From positions 1-39,581 of the forward strand of contig NZ_NVOY01000065.1 of assembly GCF_002551005.1 (NCBI RefSeq): a stretch of 39,581 nt of DNA. Direction: 5' to 3'. The stretch comes from Bacillus pseudomycoides (lineage in GTDB: Bacteria > Bacillota > Bacilli > Bacillales > Bacillaceae_G). Shown here piece after piece: positions 23,850 to 32,027 of this stretch. Positions within the stretch are counted from its first letter, which is position 1, and every line of letters starts with the position of its first letter. A model generated the notes under the pieces. It saw nothing but the letters and a program-made list of their open reading frames with translations. It was not told where the DNA came from and ran no database searches. The translations under genes were made by a program, and so were the position numbers.

Positions 23850-24407
23850 ATGAAGGTACTACATTTTTTAAGCGAATATATAAAGCACCCACGAACTGTA
23901 GGAGCAGTATTTGCAAGTTCTAAGCAACTTGCAAAACAAATGGTATCTCCTATTAATTTTGAAAAAGCAAAATGCATTATTGAGTATGGACCAGGAACTG
24001 GAGTGTTTACAGAACAGCTCATTCAACATAAACACAATGATACTGTATTGTTAATTATTGAGAATAATAAACAATTTTACCGTATGCTTCGGGATAAATA
24101 TTCAAATATAAAAAATGTTTATATTATTTATGACTCTGCCGAAAATGCGGAAAAATATATTCGGGCATATAAGATTTCCAAAGTAGATTATATTATTTCA
24201 GGATTACCTTTTACTAGTTTATCGATGGATACTTCTAATAAGATATTACAGATAACAAAAGAAGTGTTAGGGGAGAATGGGAAATTTATTACTTTCCAAT
24301 ATACACGGCTTAAACAACAATTTTTCCGGTCTTTCTTTACAAATATTGAGGTAAAAAAAACAAACTGGAATATTCCACCGGCTTTTGTATTTACTTGCTT
24401 TATGTAA
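23850..24407 (+). CDS. Class I SAM-dependent methyltransferase, phospholipid N-methyltransferase-like
   Basis: A 185-residue protein. The SAM-binding motif I reads IIEYGPGTGVFTEQL (43-57), with the acidic residue after beta-2 in LIIENN (about 68-73), and a late motif YIISGLPFTSLS (about 114-125). The start HFLSEYIKHPRTVGAVFASSK (5-25) is characteristic of the COG3963 group that includes PmtA-type phospholipid N-methyltransferases and rRNA-adenine-methylase-like proteins. Membrane lipid is therefore a possible substrate, but it is not established for Bacillus members. AAAGAGGAAG precedes ATG. Monocistronic. Confidence 0.8.
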   Translation: MKVLHFLSEYIKHPRTVGAVFASSKQLAKQMVSPINFEKAKCIIEYGPGTGVFTEQLIQHKHNDTVLLIIENNKQFYRMLRDKYSNIKNVYIIYDSAENAEKYIRAYKISKVDYIISGLPFTSLSMDTSNKILQITKEVLGENGKFITFQYTRLKQQFFRSFFTNIEVKKTNWNIPPAFVFTCFM

Positions 24408-24430
24408 GGTGAAATTGTATTCGTAAAGCA

Positions 24431-24478
24431 AAAAACGTTATTCTTTTTGTAGAAATATACAGAAAGGATAATGTTTTT
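24431..24478. terminator. Bidirectional terminator
   Basis: AAAAACGTTATTCTTT pairs with AAAGGATAATGTTTTT apart from two mismatches; A and T runs serve both strands (methyltransferase on plus, broken hydrolase on minus). Confidence 0.65.
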
Positions 24479-24522
24479 TGAAATGAATTTATTTAACTTA
24501 TTCAAGTAAAGCACCTGTTTGT

Positions 24523-25362
24523 CTAATAAGATTGAGACCAGTTTTTCCTTATCTCCTCTACTACAACCCCTGGATTATCCCAATGCAGCATGTGAGTAGT
24601 ATTAGGAATTCGTTTTACTGTTCCGCTTGTTTTCTGCTCAAAAATGTTAGCTGTCTTATCTCGATATTCATCCATGCTGCTCGGTAATGTAGCTCTGAGT
24701 AAAATAATATTAGTTGGGAGGTTTCCATAAATATCTACTGTTTCGTGTTTATGCATCGCTTTCACAATATTTCCACCTGTTACGCCTCTTGCGTGCCAAT
24801 ATATTTTATTGTTCTTTTCTAGGCCAAGATCCTTTACTGCCATTTCTATGAGTGGAGACCACCTTGTATATGCCTCTTTTTCACTTTTGAAGAAACCTTT
24901 CCAATCATCAAATACATATTCCTCAAAATCTTTTTCATGGTAAGCGACTTCTTCCATAGTTTGTTCCTTAAGTCTTTTCGTTTGATAGCCACCATCAATA
25001 AGGATGGAACTCTGTACTCTTTCTGGATATTCCGCTAAATAAAACAAAGATACAAAACTTCCCCATGAGTGTGATAAAAAATAAAATTGATTAATCTCAA
25101 GATGATTCAATAAATCGTTTAGCCACGTTGTCAAACGAGGCATTTCGTATTCTTCAGCTTATTCAAAGGGAGAAGTTTTACCGTGCCCAGGCGCATCAAT
25201 TGCAATCAATCTGTATTCTCCTTTGAGCTCTTCAGCAATTTCGATAAAGCTCAGGCTAGTGCTACCTAGTCCGTGTAAACAAAAGATTACAGGGTTATTT
25301 TCATTGCCCCATTCTGTAATATGTACATCTGTTTTCCCGTTGTTGATAAAATAGCGTTTCAA
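24523..25362 (-). pseudogene. Alpha/beta hydrolase interrupted by one in-frame stop
   Basis: Two pieces in the same frame make one hydrolase of about 279 residues. The first (25362-25159) holds the start ITEWGNENNPVIFCLHGLGS and IAIDAPGHGKTSPFE. After TAA (25161-25159) the frame continues AEEYE-MPRLTTWLNDLL, with the nucleophile elbow YFLSHSWGSFVSLFY and, near the end, the His in IPNTTHMLHW. Nothing else is missing, so a single base change (for example GAA or CAA to TAA) explains it. A TTG start follows AGGGGAAA. Either a recent null mutation or a sequence error; an internal ATG at 25143 could at most give a fragment lacking the oxyanion strand. Confidence 0.8.
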
Positions 25363-25460
25363 AATATATTTCCCCTAAGTATTTTTAGTGCGATATTTTT
25401 GAAAATTCATACAATTAATATTATTATATAATAGAGATGGAAAGAAAAGGGGCCTGTTTT

Positions 25461-25848
25461 ATGGAAATTGTAAATGATCGAGCAAAATTGCAGTTATTAT
25501 CTATAAATGATGTTAGACCATTGTATGCCATTTTTGAAAAACACCCGGATATTTGGACATATTTAATAGCGAAAATGGATTGTTTGGAAGATATGGAAAG
25601 ATTAGTTGAGGAATCAATAAAAAAGTATAAAAAGGGAGTTGACCTTCCGTTTACTGTAATTGATCAAACGACAAGTGAGATTGTGGGTACGACGCGACTA
25701 TACAACATTTCAAAGGATTGCAAAACAACAGAGCTGGGCCATACTTGGTATAGTCCAAGTGTGCAACGTACAAGTGTAAATACAGAGTGCAAATATATGA
25801 TGCTTCGCTATGCATCTGAAGAGCTAGGAATTTTACGTGTCCAAAGTC
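25461..25848 (+). pseudogene. GNAT acetyltransferase, 5' part, split by an IscB element
   Basis: Codes for the first 130 or so residues of a RimJ/RimL-type acetyltransferase: MEIVNDRAKLQLLSINDVRP, then FTVIDQTTSEIVGTTRLYNI, GHTWYSPSVQRTSVNTECKY and EELGILRVQ. After RVQ the frame runs into the element's left end and stops. The missing C-terminus reappears at 27415. ATG 25461 follows AAAAGGGG by eight bases; the frame start at 25437 has no such site. Confidence 0.85.
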
Positions 25849-26105
25849 AACTACCCACCACTTAAACGCTAACACGTTTTGAAGTGGGGGCTTGAAAGAA
25901 AGCCCTAGTTGTCTAGCCTCAGTCTTTCGTGGACTCCGTTCGTAGGTTGCATACCCAAGAATGATTCCCTAGTTCTTGGCTCTATGGTGGCTCTGTAACA
26001 GTTCCGATTGGGAAGGAACGGTCAACCACAAGCCTTCTTTTATAAGAAGTTGTCAACACCTACAAACATTGGCGAAGGGAAACAAACTCTTAGGAGGGAC
26101 AAAAC
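25849..26105 (+). ncRNA. Omega RNA (HEARO) region of IscB copy 1
   Basis: The 250 bases between the left end and iscB are noncoding and strongly structured: GGGCTT...AAGCCC (about 25890-25906), GTTCC...GGAAC (about 26000-26020) and CTTC...GAAG near 26036. In IscB systems the guide RNA scaffold lies exactly here, and the guide is the host sequence just 5' of the left end, here the interrupted GNAT gene. Exact ends of the RNA cannot be set. AGGAGGG before ATG 26106 is the iscB ribosome-binding site. Confidence 0.7.
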
Positions 26106-27340
26106 ATGTGTGTGTTTGTCAAAAATTTAAGAGGGGAATCGCTTATGCCTTGTAGTCATCGCAAGGCATGGATTCTTCTCAAACAAGGAAAAGCGAAGAT
26201 TATTGGATACAATCCGTTTACAATTCAATTGCAATATGCCACAGGTGAAGCGGTGCAAAGCATATTGGCATTGCGATTACCACTGGAGACAAAGTGTTAA
26301 CAAATGGAACGATTGAATTGCGTCAAGACGTCAAAGAAACCCTTATATTAAGAGCTACATTACGCAGAGGCAGAAGACAACGAAAAACAAGGTATCGAAA
26401 AGCTCGTTTTCTCAATCGAAAAAAGAAAGAAGGATGGTTGCCACCATCGATTCAAAGCAGAGTAGATAACCAAATTCATTGGATTGAAACATTCAAGTCA
26501 CTCTTACCCTCACCAAAAGTCATTGTAGAAGTAGGGAAATTTGATGCACAAAAGATAAAAAACCCCAATATACAAGGAATTGAATATCAACAAGGAGATG
26601 TGTTTGGCTTTTGGAATACAAGATATTATGTATTTGCCAGAGACAACTATACGTGTCAAATTTGTAAGAAGAAAAGTGGCATTTTGCATACGCATCATAT
26701 TATTGAACGAAGTAATGGCGGCTCAGATATGGCAGATAATCTTGTAACGGTACATGAAGAATGTCATCTAAAGTTTCATCAAGGGAAAATCAAACACAGT
26801 TTCAAGAAGCCAAAACAATATAAAGAAATAGCTTTTATGAATATACTGCGTTTACAAATTATGAGGCGCTTAGATTGCGAAATTACGTATGGCAGTTACA
26901 CAACGCCGATACGAAAAGAGTTAGGTTTATCCAAAACACATGTAAATGACGCCATTGCGATTACTAATCCAGCACAAATACAAGATTATGATCAAAGCGG
27001 TGAATTTTGCATCAAGCAATTTAGAAAGAAAAAACGTTCCCTGCATGAAGCAACTGCAAGAAAAGGAAGGAAAACAAAGAATACAGGTGCAAAACGGAAC
27101 AAGAAAAATACACCGCATGTAGCCGGAATCTATTTAGGAGATAAAGTGAAAGTATTTGGACAAGTAGGATTTGTGACAGGATTTACAGGGAAAATGGTAT
27201 ACGTACAAGATATCGATGGACAATATATACAAAATCCAGCTAAATCTTATAAGCAAGTGAAGATATCAGATATAGAACGTATACACCACACGAACAATTG
27301 GAAATTATTACATATTACAAATAAGTTAGGCTATGCCTAA
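26106..27340 (+). pseudogene. iscB: IscB RNA-guided nuclease, copy 1, frameshifted with RuvC-I deleted
   Basis: The N-terminal PLMP domain is present (VFVKNLRGESLMPCSHRKAW, then GKAKIIGYNPFTIQLQ). After GEAVQ a 31-base deletion relative to copy 2 removes the RuvC-I motif with its catalytic Asp (GIDSGAKHIGIAI in copy 2) and shifts the frame, which stops at 26300. The correct frame resumes at about 26262 and stays open to 27340: the Arg-rich bridge RRGRRQRKTRYRKARFLNRK, RuvC-II VIVEVGKFD, HNH domain CQIC...HTHHIIERSNGGS...CH, RuvC-III near SKTHVNDAIAI, and an intact C-terminal domain. It is therefore not an active nuclease. Confidence 0.88.
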
Positions 27341-27414
27341 CAATTGGGGGGCACTTCAGGGCTGTTGCCCGTCACGCGCTTGAAGATGGGGACTTCTTTC
27401 GGAAATACGTTAAA

Positions 27415-27547
27415 AGAAGGGATAATGCGAAATGAACGCCAACTTCCAAATGGATATGTGAGGGATGCGGTTGTTTATAGTATTATTTCAGAAGATTGGC
27501 CAAGTGTAAAAGAGCAATTAGAAAATAAATTAATGTGTTATAAGTAG
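27415..27547 (+). pseudogene. GNAT acetyltransferase, 3' part
   Basis: The C-terminal piece of the gene broken at 25848, reading KEGIMRNERQLPNGYVRDAV and VYSIISEDWPSVKEQLENKL to a TAG. In relatives about 20 residues join RVQ to KEGI; those 60 or so bases are in neither piece, so host DNA was lost at insertion or later. Confidence 0.8.
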
Positions 27548-27559
27548 AGGGGGATAAAA

Positions 27560-28057
27560 TTGCCGTATATAGAAACAGAACGTTTAAAAATGATTTCCTT
27601 CACATTAGAATTAGTAGAGGCTACAATACAAGGGAATGAGGAGCTTTCGAAAATAGTTCTTTATAAAGTTTCTAAGCAATGGCCTATGCCGGATTATGCA
27701 GAAATTTTACCATGGATAGCAGAGCGATTACAAGAAAATCCAGAAAGTAGTAGGTGGAGTGGTCTTATTATTCATAAAAAAGACAATACAATTATTGGCG
27801 ATATGGGTTGTAAAGGTGCTCCAGATGTGAATGGGATTGTTGAAATTGGCTATAGTATTGTCCCGGATTATCAAGAAAAAGGATATGCTACAGAGATGGT
27901 AAAAGGTCTTGTGCAGTGGTTATTGAATCAGGAAAATGTAACGACGATTAAAGCGGAATGTTTAACGAGTAATACTGCTTCTGTGAGAGTATTAGAAAAA
28001 TCTGGTTTTTGTTGTGTGTTAGAGAAAGATTCAATGAAATATTGGATTTTGAAATAG
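27560..28057 (+). CDS. GNAT family acetyltransferase
   Basis: A 165-residue RimJ/RimL-like enzyme: ETERLKMISFTLE start (4-16), strand SGLIIHKKDNTIIGDMGCKG (67-86), VEIGYSIVPDYQEKGYATEMV (94-114) with the acetyl-CoA loop Q-E-K-G-Y-A, and LTSNTASVRVLEKSGF (about 136-151). TTG start seven bases after AGAGGGGG. It lies 12 bases after the broken GNAT gene, so the two were probably one operon before the insertion. Substrate unknown. Confidence 0.88.
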   Translation: MPYIETERLKMISFTLELVEATIQGNEELSKIVLYKVSKQWPMPDYAEILPWIAERLQENPESSRWSGLIIHKKDNTIIGDMGCKGAPDVNGIVEIGYSIVPDYQEKGYATEMVKGLVQWLLNQENVTTIKAECLTSNTASVRVLEKSGFCCVLEKDSMKYWILK

Positions 28058-28068
28058 TAGATTTAGTG

Positions 28069-28101
28069 AAATGCTTTCTAACATGTTAGGAGGCATTTTT
28101 T
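28069..28101 (+). terminator. Rho-independent terminator
   Basis: AATGCTTTCTAACA and TGTTAGGAGGCATT form a stem with one mismatch and essentially no loop beyond the turn, followed by T residues. Confidence 0.75.
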
Positions 28102-28253
28102 CTTACAAAACGATTACGTATTCTATATACTTTTGTTTCATCATTCCATTCTATAGAAAAATTCGCTACAATAAAGAGGTTAAGAATTTGAGAGAAAAAT
28201 AAGTTGTAATTGTAAATAGTCTACTTATATGACTAAAAACACTCCTTTTTTTA

Positions 28254-28400
28254 GGGGAGACAACAGCATCTGGCCGAGCATAGAAGTGGTCAGAGCCTTT
28301 TTCCTACCATATGCAATGTTTAAAACAAAAGGTGTAGGTCATGTTGTATTTGGCATAGCAGTGACTTAAATATCGAAAAAATTAAGCGGATATATAATAG
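28254..28400 (+). repeat. Intergenic repeat, copy C
   Basis: About 147 bases. GGGGAGA, a four-base insertion, GCATCTGGCC, GCATAGAAGTGGTCA, TTTAAAACA, GGTCATGTTGTATTTGGCAT and GGATATATA are shared with copy A (14564). It fills a gap of about 500 bases between the GNAT terminator and the YdcF-like gene; I see no coding sequence there. Confidence 0.75.
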
Positions 28401-28559
28401 TGTGAAATATAAAAATCTCTTTTTATTGCAACGTCTTTTATAGAACTGTTATTCAGGAAACTACCTTCTTTCAAATGAATTCAAAAAACAAATTGACCGA
28501 TTATTCGATGAAACGAATTTTAGTATAAAGTATGTATGAAATACGGGGGCTATAAGTTT

Positions 28560-29189
28560 ATGAAGAAAAAAAGAAGTATAAAAGTAAGAGTGGTGCAGGC
28601 ACTCTTATTCATACTTGGTTCCATTATTGTATTTATTAGTTATGCGGCGTATGATATTTGGCATTATCGTTCTAAGACAGATCAAGTTGATACAGATGCG
28701 GCAGTTGTGTTGGGTGCGGCTTCTTGGAATGGAAAACCGTCACCGGTACTTCGTGAGAGAATTAATCATGCCATTTCTCTCTATCAAAATGGAAGTGTTA
28801 AAAAAATTATTTTTACAGGTGGAACGAAATTTGAAGCGGAATTAGAAGAAGCGCGTACGTCAAAAATATATGCATTAAAGCATGGCGTGAGAGAGGAAGA
28901 CATTTTAATTGAAACAGAGTCACGTTTTACAGAAGAGAATTTAAAAAATGCTCTGCAGATTGGAAAAGAACATGGCATACAAACGTATACAGTTGTAAGT
29001 GATCCGCTTCATATGAAGCGAGCAATGCAAATTGCTAAGCACCTCGGTATGGATGCCTATTCTTCACCAACACCAACGTCTGCTTACCGCAGCCTAGACA
29101 CAGAGTTACCGTTCTTTTTTAAAGAGTTATGTTCTTATATTGGTTATGTTGCATCCTTACCTGTTAGGTCTTTGAAGGGTGATGAATAA
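28560..29189 (+). CDS. YdcF/SanA-like protein (DUF218), membrane-anchored
   Basis: A 209-residue protein. One N-terminal membrane helix (about 8-32), then a DUF218 domain outside: AAVVLGAASWNGKPSPVLRE (46-65), RINHAISLYQNG, IIFTGGTKFEAEL (about 80-92), ETESRFTEENLKNALQI, VVSDPLHMKRAMQIAKHLGM (144-163). These are the conserved Gly-Ala, TGG, E-S-x-T-x-EN and S-x-HM-x-R blocks of SanA/ElyC relatives, implicated in envelope integrity in E. coli. ATG 28560 gives a proper signal-anchor; the upstream ATG 28536 has no ribosome-binding site. Confidence 0.88.
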   Translation: MKKKRSIKVRVVQALLFILGSIIVFISYAAYDIWHYRSKTDQVDTDAAVVLGAASWNGKPSPVLRERINHAISLYQNGSVKKIIFTGGTKFEAELEEARTSKIYALKHGVREEDILIETESRFTEENLKNALQIGKEHGIQTYTVVSDPLHMKRAMQIAKHLGMDAYSSPTPTSAYRSLDTELPFFFKELCSYIGYVASLPVRSLKGDE

Positions 29190-29192
29190 AGG

Positions 29193-29226
29193 AGATATCC
29201 TAATGTTTTAGGATATCTTTTTTTGT
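29193..29226 (+). terminator. Rho-independent terminator
   Basis: AGATATCCTAA and TTAGGATATCT pair perfectly, followed by a T run. Confidence 0.92.
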
Positions 29227-29395
29227 TTAAAACATTGTTTTTCGTCAGAATAGTGCGACAATTGAGGTGTAGAATAATATGTTTAGGGAAAAGAATGGGT
29301 AAAGTGAAAGATCTATGAATGAAATTTTTGTTGTGCAATAACTAAAGGAAGCTGTATGCATATAATTTTAGGATGACGTGGAAAGGATTGATGAA

Positions 29396-30550
29396 ATGGA
29401 TTTTGTAAGAACGAAAGAGCAACAAAAGCAGCTTAGTGAATTACAACCATATATCACTCTATTTTCAAAGAGAGAGCAGCAGTTAGATGAATTGTATTCA
29501 TTTCCTTTTGAAAATGTAAAAGATTTAAAAGGAATTGGGTATACATCCTGGACTGTTCCAAAGTACGAAGGCGGTTTAGGAATGTCCTTGTATGATCTTT
29601 TACTATTTCAAGAATATATTGCACAGGGTGATGGTTCGACGGCACTATGTATGGGGTGGCATCTTGGGATTATACATGAACTTTCTGAAAATCGTTCATG
29701 GGATAAGAAATTGTTTTCTTGGCTGTGTAAGAAGGTGAAGAACGGAGCACTTATAAATCGAGCGGCCACGGAACGAAACACGGGGAGTCCGACAAGAGGA
29801 GGAAAACTAGAGACAACAGCGGTACGAAAAGGAGATACTTGGATTATTTCTGGAAGAAAAACATTTACAACAATGGCACCAGTATTAGATTATTTTCTAG
29901 TTTCTGCATCTATCGAAGGAACAGAAGAAATAGGAGAATTTCTTGTTCCGCGTACTACAGAGGGTGTCTCAATTGAAGAAACATGGGATTGTGTAGCTAT
30001 GCGAGGTACAGCAAGTCATGATTTGATTTTAGAACAAGTAGCAGTTCCATATAAATATTTTGTTGAGAAAATTTCACCGAGTACTACAGAAAAGAGAAGA
30101 GGGTGGCTTTTGCACATTCCAGCTTGTTATCTCGGAATCGCAGAGGCGGCGCGGCGGTATGCTTTGCAATTTGCTGCAACATATCAACCGAATAGTTTGA
30201 AGGCTCCGATAGCGATGGTACCAAATGTGCAAAGATTAATAGGAGAAATAGAATTAGAGATGATGCAAGCTCGTACTTTTTTATATAGTGTTGCAAAACG
30301 CTACGAAGAAGAAAATAAACAGTGTATGCAAGCCGAGATGGCAGCTGTGAAATATACGGTGACAAATGCAGCTATTTCTATTGTAGATAAGGCGATGCGT
30401 ATCGTTGGAGCAAGGAGTTTATCTGAAAAAAATCCATTACACCGTTATTATTTACATGTACGCGCTGGCCTTCATAATCCGCCAATGGATGATATGACAA
30501 TTTCGCTATTAGCACAACATGCCTTGCAAGATTTTGGTGTTAAAAAATAG
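29396..30550 (+). CDS. Acyl-CoA dehydrogenase family flavoprotein
   Basis: A 384-residue FAD enzyme. N-terminal helical domain; TVPKYEGGLGMSLYDLLLFQ (about 53-72); the flavin-contacting RAATERNTGSPTRGG (about 123-137); beta-domain WIISGRKTFTTMAP; RGTASHDLIL; and a C-terminal helical domain with VTNAAISIVDKAMRIVGARS (about 322-341) and HNPPMDDM. The usual catalytic Glu between these helices is not evident by eye. It resembles B. subtilis YdbM; the substrate is not known. ATG 29396 follows GGAAAGG by nine bases. It is followed by cutC after 60 bases, with a separate TATAAT-like sequence between. Confidence 0.85.
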   Translation: MDFVRTKEQQKQLSELQPYITLFSKREQQLDELYSFPFENVKDLKGIGYTSWTVPKYEGGLGMSLYDLLLFQEYIAQGDGSTALCMGWHLGIIHELSENRSWDKKLFSWLCKKVKNGALINRAATERNTGSPTRGGKLETTAVRKGDTWIISGRKTFTTMAPVLDYFLVSASIEGTEEIGEFLVPRTTEGVSIEETWDCVAMRGTASHDLILEQVAVPYKYFVEKISPSTTEKRRGWLLHIPACYLGIAEAARRYALQFAATYQPNSLKAPIAMVPNVQRLIGEIELEMMQARTFLYSVAKRYEEENKQCMQAEMAAVKYTVTNAAISIVDKAMRIVGARSLSEKNPLHRYYLHVRAGLHNPPMDDMTISLLAQHALQDFGVKK

Positions 30551-30610
30551 GTACTACTTTCCTTTTTCGTATATAATAAAAATGGACAATGTACAAAAGG
30601 GAGTTAACAA

Positions 30611-31291
30611 ATGCTAGAAGTCATCGCAACATGTTTAGAAGATGCCAAACGGATTGAGCGTGGCGGTGGGAAACGGATCGAATTAATTACAGCTTTTACA
30701 GAAGGTGGTCTTACACCGAGCTATGCGTTAATAAAAAACGTGATAGCGGCTGTTTCTATTCCGGTGCATGTAATGATTCGTCCTCATGCCAAGTCTTTCG
30801 TATATTCTTATGAAGAAATAGAATTAATGAGAGAAGATATTCGGGTGGCAAAAGAGCTTGGTGCAACTGGTGTTGTATTAGGCGTTTTAAATGAAAAGAA
30901 TGAAATTGATGAAGAAAAGTTAGCAAAATTATTAGAAGTAGCAGAGGGAGTGAATGTGACGTTTCACCGCGCAATTGATGAAATGGCGGATTTAGTAGAG
31001 GCCGTCAAAATATTGCGGAAGTTTAAGAAAGTTACACATATTTTAACATCTGGCGGACAAGGAAAAATAGAAGATAACATTTCGTTCTTGCGCCAAATGC
31101 ACGAAGCAAGTGAAGGGCAAATAGAAATGATTGTTGGTAGTGGCGTCACGAAAGAGAATATACTACGATTACTGCATGAAACAGGGATTACACAAGCTCA
31201 CGTAGGTACGGCGGTGAGAGAGGAAAAATCGTGCTTTGGTGAAGTTGTTGTTCAAAATATACAAGAAATCACAAAAATGACTAGTTGTTAA
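30611..31291 (+). CDS. cutC: CutC family protein
   Basis: A 226-residue TIM-barrel protein. GGGKRIELITAFTEGGLTPS (18-37), PVHVMIRPHAKSFVYSYEEI (51-70), ELGATGVVLGVLNE, VTFHRAIDEM (about 117-126), ILTSGGQGKIEDN (146-158), and VGSGVTKENI. All CutC blocks including the FHRA and TSGG motifs are intact. CutC was first linked to copper homeostasis in E. coli, but that role is disputed and its reaction is unclear. GGGAG lies eight bases before ATG. Signal peptidase follows after 16 bases, so they are probably cotranscribed. Confidence 0.93.
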   Translation: MLEVIATCLEDAKRIERGGGKRIELITAFTEGGLTPSYALIKNVIAAVSIPVHVMIRPHAKSFVYSYEEIELMREDIRVAKELGATGVVLGVLNEKNEIDEEKLAKLLEVAEGVNVTFHRAIDEMADLVEAVKILRKFKKVTHILTSGGQGKIEDNISFLRQMHEASEGQIEMIVGSGVTKENILRLLHETGITQAHVGTAVREEKSCFGEVVVQNIQEITKMTSC

Positions 31292-31307
31292 AGGAGATAG
31301 GGGATAG

Positions 31308-31850
31308 ATGAAAAAAAGTGAGATTATGTCATGGGTTAAAAGTATTGCTTTAGCTTTAATTATTGCATTTGTTTGTCGGGCATTTTTATTTACACCATCG
31401 CTTGTGCAAGGAGAATCTATGATGCCAACGCTAGAAAACAATGAGAGAATGGTTGTAAATAAAATTGGCTATAGTATACAAGGGTTAGATCGTTTTGAAA
31501 TTATCGTTTTTCATGGGAATGAAGGTCATGATTTAGTGAAACGAGTAATTGGATTACCGGGAGATACAATCGAATATAAACACGATGTTTTATATGTAAA
31601 TGGTAAAGCAGTTACTGAACCATATTTAGATGAATATAAAAAGCAGATATCTGGAGAGGTGTTAACTCCTGATTTTACATTAGAAGGGATAACAGGGAAG
31701 AAAACTGTTCCAGAAGGTTCTGTATTTGTACTAGGAGATAATCGTCAAGTATCTAAAGATAGCCGAGCATTTGGATTTGTTTCTGAAGAACAAATTGTTG
31801 GGAAAGGTTCAGCAATATTTTGGCCATTGCAGCATGCTAGGGCGTTATAA
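31308..31850 (+). CDS. Signal peptidase I
   Basis: A 180-residue membrane protease that removes signal peptides from secreted precursors on the outer face of the membrane. One N-terminal transmembrane helix (about 9-28), then box B with catalytic Ser37 in VQGESMMPTL, box D with Lys78 in DLVKRVIGLPGD, and box E GSVFVLGDNRQVSKDSRAFG (about 137-156). Bacillus type with a single helix. AAAGGAG precedes ATG. Last gene of cutC-sip; a strong terminator follows. B. cereus group genomes carry several sip genes, so no specific symbol is given. Confidence 0.95.
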   Translation: MKKSEIMSWVKSIALALIIAFVCRAFLFTPSLVQGESMMPTLENNERMVVNKIGYSIQGLDRFEIIVFHGNEGHDLVKRVIGLPGDTIEYKHDVLYVNGKAVTEPYLDEYKKQISGEVLTPDFTLEGITGKKTVPEGSVFVLGDNRQVSKDSRAFGFVSEEQIVGKGSAIFWPLQHARAL

Positions 31851-31859
31851 TTGTTTTTG

Positions 31860-31903
31860 GAAGGACTCAAAACTCATTTGGAGTTTTGAGTCCTTCTTTT
31901 ATT
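31860..31903 (+). terminator. Rho-independent terminator
   Basis: AAGGACTCAAAACTC and GAGTTTTGAGTCCTT form a 15-bp perfect stem with a T-rich tail. Confidence 0.92.
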
Positions 31904-32027
31904 TTTTTCTGGAGAATGTGCAATCGGTATTAGCGTTGTAGACAGGATAACTTAGTAAGGAAATATTTCCAAGTTATTACGTATGCCTGTTATAATGAAA
32001 AAAGAATGATACATAGAGGTGAATGTT

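Larger units (their letters stand above)
25849..27414 (+). mobile_element. IscB/HEARO element, copy 1 (IS200/IS605-like, non-autonomous)
   Basis: About 1566 bases inserted in a GNAT gene. The left boundary is set by identity with the element end at 1-16 of the window. The right boundary is set by the last bases shared with copy 2 (ACGTTAAA, 27407-27414). Subterminal hairpins typical of single-strand transposition are visible: left CCACTT-AAACG...CGTTT-TG-AAGTGG (25858-25886), and right CTTCA-GGGC...GCCC...TGAAG (27351-27384). There are no terminal inverted repeats and no tnpA, so mobility needs a transposase in trans. Contents: a noncoding RNA region, then a frameshifted iscB. Confidence 0.8.

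Noticed and set aside
25849-27414. CRISPR or TnpB-type element instead of IscB
   Set aside because: There are no repeat-spacer units; PLMP start, Arg-rich bridge and HNH inserted in RuvC identify IscB, and TnpB has no HNH.
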